Below, in pieces: positions 14,964-22,860 of a stretch of 25,961 nucleotides of DNA. The DNA is taken from assembly GCA_900551665.1 (NCBI GenBank), contig URWW01000027.1, positions 1 to 25,961 of the forward strand, in the 5' to 3' direction. A program made the position numbers and the translations under genes. This DNA comes from an uncultured Collinsella sp. Its GTDB lineage: Bacteria; Actinomycetota; Coriobacteriia; Coriobacteriales; Coriobacteriaceae. Position 1 is the first letter of the stretch. Each line of letters starts with the position of its first letter. Below the pieces are notes generated by a model. The model was given only the letters and a program-made list of their open reading frames with translations. It was not told the origin of the DNA and did no database searches.

Positions 14964-15114
14964 GGATATGAACGATTTTTCCGGCAGAAATGGGAGCTTA
15001 TGAACGATCTGTTCATAAGCTCCATTTTTGTACACCTATCTACCTGCGGAAACGTTGCGGGGTCATGAGCACCACTTTCTCAATCGTTCATATCCTGCAA
15101 CTGTTCATAAGCAT
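14964..15114 (+). repeat. 151-bp structured repeat, copy 2
   Basis: Same orientation and layout as 9623-9773, offset by exactly 5341 bp throughout. Arms A (14964-14977) and A' (15082-15095) are identical to those of copy 1. The central palindrome (14993-15023) has two changes that turn the 15-bp stem into a 13-bp stem with loop GATCT, still closed by GGAGC/GCTCC. The final half-arm (15099-15114) has diverged more. Most differences fall in the unpaired stretch between palindrome and A', suggesting that the pairing segments are under selection. Confidence 0.85.
14993..15030 (+). terminator. Palindromic terminator inside repeat copy 2
   Basis: A 13-bp perfect stem (14993-15005 with 15011-15023) and 5-nt loop are followed by ATTTTTG. 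It is suited to end the PTS/GH4 transcript on the + strand. Confidence 0.7.
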
Positions 15115-15259
15115 TCGCTGCAACATCGGCCAGCGCGTTCTGCCCTTTCCGTACGAGGGAATGGCATTTTATCCATATCGACAAATCGTTGACAGGTATG
15201 GAGGAAAATAGCGAAATGGTGCACTGACCGGGGTCCGGGCGAAGATGGGGGAAATCGCC

Positions 15260-16021
15260 ATGCGCATGCTGATCGTCGATGACGAGGTCGATATCGCGAA
15301 TATACTCGCAGAGTACTTCCGCATGGAAGGTTATGACGTCACATGCGCGAGCAGCGGTCCTGAGGCGCTCGCGGCGGCTTCGGCCGGCGTCGCCCCCGAC
15401 ATCATGTTGCTCGATGTGAACATGCCCGGCATGGATGGTTTCGAGGTGTGCCGTCGCGTGCGTGAGCATCTGAGCTGCCCGATCATCTTCCTTACCGCCC
15501 GCATCGAGGACGTCGACCAGCTCGACGGTTTCGCGGCGGGCGCCGACGACTACGTGATGAAGCCGTTCTCGCTCGAAGTGCTCGGTCGCCGTGTGGCCGC
15601 GCATATGGCGCGCGAGGGCCGTGTGCGTGAGCGCGAGAACGCCGTCCGATTCTTCCAAGAGCTCACCATCGATTACGGACAGCGCACGGTTGAGGTGCGT
15701 CCCGGCGCTGGTGAGCCGGGGGGCGGGGTTGCGGAACGCGCTGCCGGGCCGTTGACAGCCGGGGACGACGCGCCCTCTCGCGTATACGTCGATCTCACCA
15801 AGCTCGAATTCGACATCATTGCACTTTTGAGCAAGCGCCCGGGCCGGGTGTTCGACCGCGATGCCATCTACGAGCGCGTGTGGGGTTGGGACGCCGCGGG
15901 GGATCCGTCGCAGGTGCGCGAGCATGTGCGCCGCATCCGCAACAAACTCGCTGCCGCCGGGGTGTCTGCCGACCCCATCGAGACGGTGTGGGGCGTGGGC
16001 TACAAGTGGGTGGCCAAGTGA
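15260..16021 (+). CDS. OmpR/PhoB-family response regulator
   Basis: A 253-residue DNA-binding regulator. The receiver domain (1-120) has D7/D8 in IVDDE, phospho-acceptor D52 in LLDVNMPG and K101 in YVMKPF. The C-terminal winged helix shows LTKLEFDIIALLSKRPGRVF, VREHVRRIRNKL and TVWGVGYKW. Within the early beta-strands of that domain an insertion of about 27 residues (about 148-174; Gly/Ala/Glu-rich) lengthens it beyond the usual 225-235 residues. ATG 15260 is preferred because GGGGGAA sits 6-7 nt upstream; ATG 15245 would add MGEIA. The kinase gene overlaps the stop by 4 bp. Target genes are not evident; the VTT-protein gene downstream is one possibility. Confidence 0.93.
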   Translation: MRMLIVDDEVDIANILAEYFRMEGYDVTCASSGPEALAAASAGVAPDIMLLDVNMPGMDGFEVCRRVREHLSCPIIFLTARIEDVDQLDGFAAGADDYVMKPFSLEVLGRRVAAHMAREGRVRERENAVRFFQELTIDYGQRTVEVRPGAGEPGGGVAERAAGPLTAGDDAPSRVYVDLTKLEFDIIALLSKRPGRVFDRDAIYERVWGWDAAGDPSQVREHVRRIRNKLAAAGVSADPIETVWGVGYKWVAK

Positions 16022-17805
16022 GGGCCGTTTTCAGCAGTGGAGATCGTGGTGGTGGGCGCGGGGAAAAGCGCTGCGCCCGACGCGCCGAGCGCCGAGAGGC
16101 CCGTGCCCGTGAACGCGCCGCCCTCAGGCAGATGCCGCGCCGCGAGCGCTTGGGTGCGTGGTGGCGCACCCGCCCGCTCGGAGTGACGTTCACGGTGTAT
16201 CTCGCCGTGTATCTCGCGGTGGCCACGGTGTTGGCGCTAAGCATGGTCGAGGTCCTCGCAGCTTGGAACAACGGATACTACGAGTTTGAGGTGCGGCTCG
16301 ACAATGGTTCGACCCAACGCGGCGCAATCGATTCGGGTCCTTATATCTATGATCCCAACACGAGCGAGTTGCTTCCCGCCTCCGAACTCGACTTGCCCGG
16401 CGACGGGCCGTATGCGGTTTTCATCGCAACGGGGGATTGGGGGACTGGAAGCGATTATGTTCCAGACGGCGGACGCACTATCAGTTCGCTATACGCAACC
16501 GTGGACCTGGTTCGCAGCGGTCAGGTCCAGCTGTACGACTGGGGGCTGAATTACAACGAGGGGTATCCGCAGGAGGAGATTCTCGAGGTGAACAGTACGA
16601 TCTCCGCGGACAATCTCGCCCGATATGACGAGTTGAGCCGCAAGGGCCGCGCGCAGAGCGTCGAGTTGTTCGAGTCGATGACCGGGGCGGATCTCGAGGA
16701 GACGTTCGGCGAGGGGCTGGTTTCGAATACGACTTACTATGCGGCGTCGCAGCCTCCCGCGAGCTTGATGCCGTGGATCCTCACGCTTGCCACGGGACTT
16801 GCACCTGTCCTCGCCTATGGCGGCCTGGGCTGGTTGACGTTCCGCCATTTCTACCGCGTGCACATTGCCGGGCCGCTGGCCGAACTCGCCGGCGCGGCCG
16901 ACCGTATCGCCGAGCAGGACTTGGATTTTGCCATTGGCACCGTTCGCGGTCGCGAGTTGGGGCGCTTGTCGGAGACGCTCGAGCACATGCGCGCATCGCT
17001 GCTCGAGGCCCAGCGCGAACTGTGGCGCACGGCCGAGTCGCGGCGGCGCCTCAATGCGGCGTTCGCGCATGATCTGCGCACGCCCATCACCGTGCTCAAG
17101 GGGACGGTGGAGATGGCTCAGATGCGTCTGCGTCGCGGGGACACGTTGGATGTGGACGCGCTCGACGCACTTTCTTCCCAGGTCGCGCGACTTGAGCGAT
17201 ACGCGACTTCGATGGGCGGCCTCACCAAGCTTGAGGACCGTCCGGTCGAACGCGAGTCGCTCACGCTTGATGACCTGCGTGAGGAGCTGGACCGCCATGT
17301 ATCCGGGGTTATCGCCGCACGCGGTGGTGGTCTGAAGCTGGAATTGCCATCTACGGGCACGGCGGCTGCCGCGCCGGCGACCGAGACGGCTGTCATGCCG
17401 GCGCCCGATGCGATTGGCGCGCCGGCCTCCGCGGCGGACGGTCGTCCCGTTGTACCCCTCTTCCTCGACCTTCCCTTGGTGGAGGAGGTGCTCGACAATC
17501 TGCTGAGCAATGCTTGCGTGCATGCATCGAAGCGCGTGGCATTCGACATGATGGTCGATGCGGGCGTCCTCACCGTTGTTGTCACCGACGACGGCCCTGG
17601 ATTTACCCCCGAGGCGCTCAGGCGCGGTTGCGACCCGTTCTTCAGCGAGAACAAATCAGCGGAGCATTTCGGACTGGGGCTCAATGTGTCGAGCATCTTG
17701 TGCGGTCTCCACAGGGGCAAGATCGCCCTGACGAACGCGGAGACGGGCGGAGCGCGGGTTATCGCGACCTTCGATGTCCGGTCAGAGTGGGAAAGCGCCT
17801 CTTAA
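16018..17805 (+). CDS. Sensor histidine kinase, partner of the OmpR-type regulator
   Basis: A 595-residue membrane kinase in the usual order: basic cytoplasmic N-terminus, membrane helix (about 56-81), extracellular sensor (about 82-245) with no recognised fold, second helix (about 250-275), HAMP, HisKA with H351 in AFAHDLRTPI, and HATPase with N498 in LLSNACVHA, DDGPGF, and GLGLNVSSIL. GTG 16018 overlaps the regulator stop (GTGA), a common coupling; ATG 16132 is an alternative that drops 38 arginine-rich residues. In the ATPase domain, before the N-box, there is an Ala/Pro-rich insertion (about 442-478). The sensor region is acidic and contains many Tyr/Asn/Ser; the ligand is unknown. Confidence 0.88.
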   Translation: MRAVFSSGDRGGGRGEKRCARRAERREARARERAALRQMPRRERLGAWWRTRPLGVTFTVYLAVYLAVATVLALSMVEVLAAWNNGYYEFEVRLDNGSTQRGAIDSGPYIYDPNTSELLPASELDLPGDGPYAVFIATGDWGTGSDYVPDGGRTISSLYATVDLVRSGQVQLYDWGLNYNEGYPQEEILEVNSTISADNLARYDELSRKGRAQSVELFESMTGADLEETFGEGLVSNTTYYAASQPPASLMPWILTLATGLAPVLAYGGLGWLTFRHFYRVHIAGPLAELAGAADRIAEQDLDFAIGTVRGRELGRLSETLEHMRASLLEAQRELWRTAESRRRLNAAFAHDLRTPITVLKGTVEMAQMRLRRGDTLDVDALDALSSQVARLERYATSMGGLTKLEDRPVERESLTLDDLREELDRHVSGVIAARGGGLKLELPSTGTAAAAPATETAVMPAPDAIGAPASAADGRPVVPLFLDLPLVEEVLDNLLSNACVHASKRVAFDMMVDAGVLTVVVTDDGPGFTPEALRRGCDPFFSENKSAEHFGLGLNVSSILCGLHRGKIALTNAETGGARVIATFDVRSEWESAS

Positions 17806-17876
17806 GGGCGGAAAGGCGCTGCCGGAGAGGACTCCATTCATAAAGAAAAGCTTAGGAATGCCTAAGGCTTACGTAA

Positions 17877-17906
17877 TTGTCATCGCTGGTCGACAAAACG
17901 TAGACA
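17877..17906 (+). promoter_or_regulatory. Possible promoter of the VTT-domain gene
   Basis: TTGTCA (17877-17882) and TAGACA (17901-17906) with an 18-bp spacer are a fair -35 and poor -10. A CTTAGG-AATG-CCTAAG hairpin with flanking AAG/CTT pairs (17848-17870) just upstream may end the kinase transcript. Confidence 0.3.
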
Positions 17907-17951
17907 CCCCCTTGCGACACTTAACTCGCACGGAAACAAGGAGGTGCCGCG

Positions 17952-18851
17952 ATGATGAGAATGCAGACCGAGGGCGAGACTCCCATGGAGATGAACGCCC
18001 TGTTTCCGCAGCAGCCTGTGGCATGCGGTGGCGCGGCTCGCAGGCTGGACGTCAAGAAGCTGGCTGAGGCTTGGAATCGCGATCGCGCCGAATCCGCGCC
18101 GGATGCCGCTGAGGAGGCGCGTTCCATCGCAGCTGCTAAGACCTGTGAGCCCGTTGACGAGGACATGGGAATCAAGCTTCGCCGCAAGGCCCTGCGTCGT
18201 CGCGTGCTTATCGGCTTGGTCGCGGCTGCCGCCGTCACTGCGCTCCTCTGCTGGGAATATCTCCCCGGACTGCTCGCATGGCTCGCCGACGCGCGCGCCG
18301 TTCGCGCGTTTGTATCCGACCATGCTTTCGCCAGTCGACTGACGATGCTCGGCATCAATATCGTGCAGGTGCTCTTGGCGTTTTTGCCCGGCGAGCCAGT
18401 CGAGCTCGCCAGTGGATACGCGTTCGGCTTCTGGGAGGGCACGGCCCTGTGCCTGGTTGCTTCGGGTTTGGCGACGTCGGCGATTTACTGGGCAACTCGT
18501 CGCTGGGGCTGGAAGCTCGTAGGACTGTTTTTCGATCGGTCGCTGTTCGACCGCTTCTCCTGGTTGAAGAGCGCCAAGCGCCTCGAGCTCATCATGCTCA
18601 TCGTGTTCCTGATCCCCGGCACGCCCAAGGATTTCCTGACGTATTTCGCCGGGCTGACGAACATGCGCTTTCTGCCGGTCGTCCTGATCGCCACGTTTGG
18701 GCGTATCCCCTCCATCGTGACCTCGACAATCGCGGCATCAGCGGTCGGCTCCGGCAATTGGCCGCTGGTCGCATGCACGCTGGCGGCTTCGGCGCTTCTC
18801 TTGGCGGTAGGCGGCCTGATGTATCGACGCCTGCGCAGCCGCACGCGGTGA
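17952..18851 (+). CDS. VTT-domain (DedA/TVP38-like) membrane protein
   Basis: A 299-residue membrane protein of the TVP38/TMEM64 (VTT, formerly SNARE-associated) group. Members are thought to act as lipid scramblases or flippases and influence envelope integrity. Conserved features are FLPGEPVELASGYAFGFWEG (a re-entrant loop segment, about residues 142-161), the LIPGTPKDFLTYFAGLT segment, and the FGRIPSI segment. Five or so hydrophobic segments follow residue 85. The first 75 residues are hydrophilic and cytoplasmic, longer than in most relatives, and end in a basic patch (KLRRKALRRRV). AAGGAGG lies 7 nt before ATG 17952; later in-frame ATGs have no such site. Substrate is unknown. Confidence 0.85.
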   Translation: MMRMQTEGETPMEMNALFPQQPVACGGAARRLDVKKLAEAWNRDRAESAPDAAEEARSIAAAKTCEPVDEDMGIKLRRKALRRRVLIGLVAAAAVTALLCWEYLPGLLAWLADARAVRAFVSDHAFASRLTMLGINIVQVLLAFLPGEPVELASGYAFGFWEGTALCLVASGLATSAIYWATRRWGWKLVGLFFDRSLFDRFSWLKSAKRLELIMLIVFLIPGTPKDFLTYFAGLTNMRFLPVVLIATFGRIPSIVTSTIAASAVGSGNWPLVACTLAASALLLAVGGLMYRRLRSRTR

Positions 18852-19027
18852 GAAGCACGGGTGCTTGGCGTGTACGCGGAGCCGCGTCTCGCCTGTGCGG
18901 CATGTTGGGAGGGGTGCGTCTCTCACAGGGCATTGGGGGGCGTTTGCCCCGAGTGCCGGGCATGCTGGGGGGCATTTTTGGTCGGGATGGAAGCCTGTTG
19001 GACGGTGAAGCTCTTGATGCATGTCCA

Positions 19028-19104
19028 AAACGTTCGCCAGAGGCGACCCTTCTTTTTCGTTTTCCGAGGATTTGAGAATGAAGGGTCGCCTCTGGCGAAC
19101 GTTT
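19028..19104. repeat. Perfect 25-bp inverted repeat between convergent genes
   Basis: Arms 19028-19052 and 19080-19104 are exact inverse copies around a 27-nt loop that begins with T-rich sequence. Each arm also contains its own small hairpin (TCGCC-AGA-GGCGA), and on the + strand this is followed by CCCTTCTTTTT, an intrinsic-terminator pattern; on the - strand the tail is less T-rich. Its place between the VTT gene and the oppositely oriented prenyl synthase suits a bidirectional terminator. The rest of the 292-bp gap (18852-19143) holds an AAGCAC/GTGCTT hairpin and GGGG-rich sequence without a gene. Confidence 0.75.
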
Positions 19105-19143
19105 GTTGCCGAAAAGAGCTTGGCGAAGGCCGAGTGCGGCACC

Positions 19144-20214
19144 TTACGCGCGGCGATTGATGAAGAAATCCGCCATGGAAACGAGCAGGTCGGCCGCCTC
19201 GGTGGTGATGGCGCCGCATGCGGCGAGCTCGCGGGCGCGCTTCTGGGCCTCGGCGGTCTTTTCCGCGGCGAGCTCGCGGCACTTGTCGATGCCGCCGCCC
19301 AGTTCGATGAGCTCGACGGCTCGCGCGAGTCGCGAAGTATCGGCCGTGCCGGATTCGAGCAGCGAGACGAGTTCGGAGCGGTCTGCATCGTCGAGGTGCT
19401 CGAGCGCCCAGACGACCGCGAGGGTGCGCTTGCCCTCGGTGATGTCGGAGCGGAAGTCCTTGCCCTGCGCATCGGCGTCGCCCACCAGGTTGAGTAGGTC
19501 GTCTTGCAGTTGGAAGGCGAGCCCCGCGGGCAGGCCGACCTCGATGAGGCCGCGCGCCGCGTCGGGATCGGCTCCCGCGGCGAGCGCTCCCGCGTAAAGG
19601 GGGCTCGCCACGGTGTACCAGGCGGTCTTGCCGTCGATCATGTAGAGGTAATCGTCGCTCGTCACGTTCCAGCGGCCGTCGCGCGCCCATCCGAGGTCGA
19701 GGGCCTGGCCCTCGAGGGTATGGCGCTCCATGTGCGCGAGCTCCTCGAGCACGCGCAGGCGGCGTTCGGCGGGGAGCGTCTCGTCGGCGAGGACGATCTC
19801 GAACACGCGGGTGAGCGCCAGGTCGCCGGCGTTGATGGCGAGACCGAGGCCCTCGGTGCGGTACAGGCACGGCTCGCCGCGGCGAAGCTCGCTCGCGTCG
19901 GCGATGTCGTCGTGGATGAGGGCGGCGCTTTGGAACAGCTCGATGGCCACGCCGCAGAAGAGGGCCTGTTCGGCCCGTCCGCCGGCGGCCTCGGCGCCCA
20001 GCAGGGCGAGCACGGGGCGCACGCGCTTGCCGCCACCGGAGGTGAAGTGGGCGAGCGGCGCATACAGATAGCGCTCGAGGTCGTCCGCGGGGGTGGGCAT
20101 ATCCGAGGCGACCACCGCCGCGCGCGTCGCGTCCAGGGCTCCTTCGACCAGCGGTAGCCTGTCTTTCAGATACCTGACGAACGCATCGCCCGCGCGCTCG
20201 GTCATCTCGCTCAT
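19144..20214 (-). CDS. Polyprenyl diphosphate synthase, IdsA-like
   Basis: A 356-residue cytoplasmic prenyltransferase that condenses isopentenyl diphosphate with allylic diphosphates to give farnesyl, geranylgeranyl or longer chains for quinones or lipid carriers. Seen: GGGKRVRP (60-67), first aspartate-rich motif D102-D-I-A-D106 followed by RRGEP, the GKT segment (195-197), second motif FQLQDDLLN (D238, D239, N242 where many enzymes have a third Asp), and GKDFRSDITEGKRT. The Asn variant is common in actinobacterial relatives, which often have DDLLG. AAAGGG 6 nt upstream fixes ATG at 20214; an extension to 20334 lacks such a site and crosses a terminator. Product length cannot be told. Downstream of galE with a terminator between. 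Confidence 0.9.
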   Translation of the reverse strand: MSEMTERAGDAFVRYLKDRLPLVEGALDATRAAVVASDMPTPADDLERYLYAPLAHFTSGGGKRVRPVLALLGAEAAGGRAEQALFCGVAIELFQSAALIHDDIADASELRRGEPCLYRTEGLGLAINAGDLALTRVFEIVLADETLPAERRLRVLEELAHMERHTLEGQALDLGWARDGRWNVTSDDYLYMIDGKTAWYTVASPLYAGALAAGADPDAARGLIEVGLPAGLAFQLQDDLLNLVGDADAQGKDFRSDITEGKRTLAVVWALEHLDDADRSELVSLLESGTADTSRLARAVELIELGGGIDKCRELAAEKTAEAQKRARELAACGAITTEAADLLVSMADFFINRRA

Positions 20215-20257
20215 GTGCAGCCCTTTCCACGGGGGTTCTCTCTCGGACAATGCTAGC

Positions 20258-20282
20258 AAAACGGGGCGGTCAAGACCGCCCC
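20258..20282 (-). terminator. Intrinsic terminator after galE
   Basis: On the - strand GGGGCGGT and ACCGCCCC (20263-20282) form an 8-bp stem with a 4-nt loop, followed after CG by TTTT (20258-20261). It separates galE from the prenyl synthase gene. TGCTAGCAT just beyond could be an extended -10 for the latter. Confidence 0.65.
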
Positions 20283-20364
20283 GCACGGGATTCCTATGGT
20301 TGCGTGCGGCGTCATTCCGCTCGGTCATCGCCAAGGGGATGAGCCGCGGCGCCCTGAGCGGCCG

Positions 20365-21420
20365 CTACCCCTCGTACCCATCGGGGTTGTGGGACTGCCA
20401 GTTCCAGGCATCGCGGCACATGTCGTCGATGTCGAACTGCGCCTCCCAGCCCATGAGGTCGCGCGCCTTGGAGCAGTCCGCGTAATTCTCGGCCACGTCG
20501 CCGGGGCGGCGCGGGTCGATGACGTAGGGGACCTCGTGCCCGCAGGCATCGCCGAAGGCGCGGATAATCTCGAGCACGGAAGTGCCGCGACCGGTGCCGA
20601 GGTTGAAGACCTCGACGCCCTCGCGACCGTTCATCCAAGCGAGTGCCGCCGCGTGGCCGGAGGCCAGGTCGCACACGTGGATGTAGTCGCGCACGCCGGT
20701 GCCGTCGGGAGTGGGGTAGTCATCGCCGAACACGTGCACCGCGTCGCGCTTGCCGATGGCGGTCTGCGCGACGTAGGGGAGCAGGTTGTTCGGGATGCCC
20801 TTGGGATCCTCGCCCATGAGGCCGCTCGCGTGCGCGCCGATGGGATTGAAGTAGCGGAGCAGGACGACGTTCCACTCGGGGTCTGCGGTGTGGAGGTCGG
20901 TGAGCATCTGCTCGATCATCCACTTGGTCCAGCCGTAAGGGTTGGTGGCGGGCTTCTTGGGGCTCTCCTCGGTCAACGGCAGGCTGTCGGGGTCGCCGTA
21001 TACGGTGGCGGAGCTGGAGAAGATGATCGACTTGCAGCCGTGCTCGCGCATGACGTCGACGAGCGTGAGCGTGTTGCCGATGTTGTTGGCGTAGTACTCG
21101 ATGGGCTTGGACACGGACTCGCCCACGGCCTTGTAGCCGGCGAAGTGAATGACGCGGTCGATACGGTGGGCGTCGAAGATGCGCTCCAGGGCGTCGCGGT
21201 CGTTGACGTCCGCGACGTACATGGTGAGGTTCGCGGCGGCTTCGGGGCCGACGATGGTCTTGATGCGGTCCTCGACCTTGGCCGAGGCGTTCGAGAGGTC
21301 GTCGACGATGACGACCCGGTAGCCGCGCTCAAGCAATGCGACGACGGTGTGGGATCCGATGAAGCCCGCGCCGCCGGTAACGAGGACGCAGGTGTCCTGC
21401 GCGTCGATGGTCTGAGTCAT
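20365..21420 (-). CDS. galE: UDP-glucose 4-epimerase
   Basis: A 351-residue cytoplasmic enzyme interconverting UDP-glucose and UDP-galactose, in the Leloir pathway and in supply of galactose for cell-surface glycans. It is an extended short-chain dehydrogenase: NAD motif G16-x-x-G19-x-x-G22 (TGGAGFIGSH), VIHFAGYKAVGES, FSSSATVYGDP with the catalytic serine region, and Y162-GWT-K166 as the catalytic pair. Further GalE-type blocks are LRYFNPIGAH, DYIHVCDLASGH, and FNLGTGRGTSVLE. AAAGGAG lies 8 nt before the ATG at 21420; the longer open frame to 21798 runs antisense to the neighbouring hydrolase gene and is a shadow. No other galactose gene is nearby. Confidence 0.97.
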   Translation of the reverse strand: MTQTIDAQDTCVLVTGGAGFIGSHTVVALLERGYRVVIVDDLSNASAKVEDRIKTIVGPEAAANLTMYVADVNDRDALERIFDAHRIDRVIHFAGYKAVGESVSKPIEYYANNIGNTLTLVDVMREHGCKSIIFSSSATVYGDPDSLPLTEESPKKPATNPYGWTKWMIEQMLTDLHTADPEWNVVLLRYFNPIGAHASGLMGEDPKGIPNNLLPYVAQTAIGKRDAVHVFGDDYPTPDGTGVRDYIHVCDLASGHAAALAWMNGREGVEVFNLGTGRGTSVLEIIRAFGDACGHEVPYVIDPRRPGDVAENYADCSKARDLMGWEAQFDIDDMCRDAWNWQSHNPDGYEG

Positions 21421-21451
21421 GCGATTGCTCCTTTCAGGGAAATGCAGCACA

Positions 21452-21457
21452 AGTATA
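21452..21457 (-). promoter_or_regulatory. Possible -10 element of galE
   Basis: TATACT on the - strand, 32 nt before the galE start, matches the -10 consensus at 5 of 6 bases; the -35 region is weak (TTCGCC at 16 bp). A start near 21445 gives a leader of about 25 nt. Confidence 0.4.
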
Positions 21458-21479
21458 GCGCGTTGACCCCGAGGGCGAA

Positions 21480-22673
21480 TTAGCCGAGCACCCAGCCGCC
21501 GAGCCAGCCCCAGCGGGGCGTCGCGGTGGCGCCGTAATAGGAGATCCACCTGTCCAGATTGGTCGCCTGGATGGAGCCGACGTTCTCCATGACGGTGTTG
21601 TTGCCCACGTAAATGCCGATGTGGCCGTAGATGCGGCCGGCGGCGGTGTGCGGATGCGTGGGCGAGGCGACGACCATGCCGGGCTTGAGGGCGGATCGAT
21701 CGGAGCTCGTGCAGTAGCGGTTGTACATATCGTTCGCGTTGCCGCCCACATAGCTGAAGCCGGCGGAGGCGAACACGCGGGAGACCCACATCGCGCACAG
21801 GCCGGTGCCGGGGCTCGGCACGGCGTGGCAGGCGGAGAGCACGCGCTCGAGCGACCGTGCCGGTCCGGAAACGTGGCCGGTGCTGGGGACGTACGAGCCG
21901 CCGGAGCCCTGCTGGTGCTTCTCCTGCTCCTGGCGCTGGCGCTCTTCCTCGGCGACGGCCGCGAGGTACTCGGCGTCGCGCTTGGCGATGAGGTCCTTGA
22001 CGTCGGCGGAAAGGCCGTCGATGAGCTTCTGGACCTCGGCCTGCTTTGCCTGCATGCCGCTGAGCTGCTGAGCCTGCTGGTCCTTGAGCGCCTCGAGGGA
22101 GCTCTTCTGGTCCTCGAGTTCGGATTTGCGCTGCTCGAGCTCGGCGCGGATGGATTGGATGTCGCCGATGACCTGCTTGTCGGCGTCGTTGACCTTCTCG
22201 ATGTAGCGGCCGTTGGAGAGCAGCTCGTCGAAGGATTCCGAGGCCATGAGCAGGGTCAGGATGTTGGTCCCGCCCTCCTTGTAGCTGTTGGACACGCGAC
22301 GGGAGAGCACGTTCTGCTTGGCCTCGAGCTCGGCCTGCTTGGCATCGATCTGGGCCTGGGTCTCGTCGATCTGGGCCTGCACGCCCTCGATCTTGGAGAT
22401 GGTGAGGTCCTGCTCGCGGCTGAGCGCCTCGAAGTCTGCGGCGAGTCGGTCGAGCTCCGCCTCGACGGCGGCGAGCTTGTCCTCGGCGCTCGCCAGCGCG
22501 TCGAGCGTCTGCTGGGAGGCGCGTGCGGCGTAGGCGCGGTTGGGAATGCCGAAGATGACGGCGGCACTGGCCGCGGCGAGTGCGGTTTTGATCAGGGTTC
22601 GGCGGGAAAGCGAGGTGGGTGCGCTGTGCGCGGCGCCCTCGACGCGGGAATGGCCGGGGGTGTTGTGTGACAT
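21480..22673 (-). CDS. Secreted coiled-coil NlpC/P60 (or CHAP) peptidoglycan hydrolase
   Basis: A 397-residue secreted protein. The N-terminus has a twin-arginine motif S23-R-R-T-L-I-K29, a hydrophobic stretch and a cleavage site A47-Y-A49, so Tat export is likely. A long coiled coil (about 55-245) with heptads rich in Glu, Gln, Leu and Lys follows, as in the PcsB/RipA/CwlO group of division-linked hydrolases, then a Gly/Ser/Gln linker and a C-terminal cysteine peptidase domain with C293 (GTGLCAMWVSRVF) and H351 (YGHIGIYVGN). The GLCAMWV context is nearer to CHAP-like or divergent NlpC/P60 than to the classic DCSGL. GGAG 6 nt upstream selects ATG 22673. The coiled coil suggests control by an FtsEX-type partner, not seen here. 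Confidence 0.87.
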   Translation of the reverse strand: MSHNTPGHSRVEGAAHSAPTSLSRRTLIKTALAAASAAVIFGIPNRAYAARASQQTLDALASAEDKLAAVEAELDRLAADFEALSREQDLTISKIEGVQAQIDETQAQIDAKQAELEAKQNVLSRRVSNSYKEGGTNILTLLMASESFDELLSNGRYIEKVNDADKQVIGDIQSIRAELEQRKSELEDQKSSLEALKDQQAQQLSGMQAKQAEVQKLIDGLSADVKDLIAKRDAEYLAAVAEEERQRQEQEKHQQGSGGSYVPSTGHVSGPARSLERVLSACHAVPSPGTGLCAMWVSRVFASAGFSYVGGNANDMYNRYCTSSDRSALKPGMVVASPTHPHTAAGRIYGHIGIYVGNNTVMENVGSIQATNLDRWISYYGATATPRWGWLGGWVLG

Positions 22674-22860
22674 GTTGAACTCCATTTGGTGTGCGTGTGG
22701 CGTCACATTCATAGGAAGAGGATAGCGCACCGGAGGTCCCATATGATGGATATCGCGCGTCTTTTCGGTGAAAACCTCGATGGAAAGACGACGCATGTCG
22801 GGGTATCGCGCGGGAATCGACCGACTCCGCGGGCGCGGATGATCCGATGGCACCGTCGGT

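Larger units (their letters stand above)
14830..15259. other. 430-bp intergenic region after the PTS operon
   Basis: It holds a CCCCC/GGGGG small hairpin (about 14879-14899), a long inverted repeat (14909-14959), copy 2 of the structured repeat (14964-15114), and then about 140 bp before the OmpR-type regulator. In the last part TTGACA occurs at 15189-15194 without a clear -10, and CCATATC (15171-15177) and GGTATGG (15195-15201) form an imperfect inverted pair that could be an operator. Confidence 0.5.

Noticed and set aside
15196..15226. Tiny reading frame ATG GAG GAA AAT AGC GAA ATG GTG CAC TGA before the OmpR-type regulator
   Set aside because: Nine codons without a ribosome binding site and with no sign of a leader-peptide function.
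19859..19905. Third aspartate missing in the second motif (DDLLN) of the prenyl synthase as a sign of lost function
   Set aside because: Actinobacterial IdsA-like enzymes commonly have DDLLG or similar here, and all other motifs are intact, so this looks like a normal subfamily variant. (The motif itself is encoded at about 19488-19503.)
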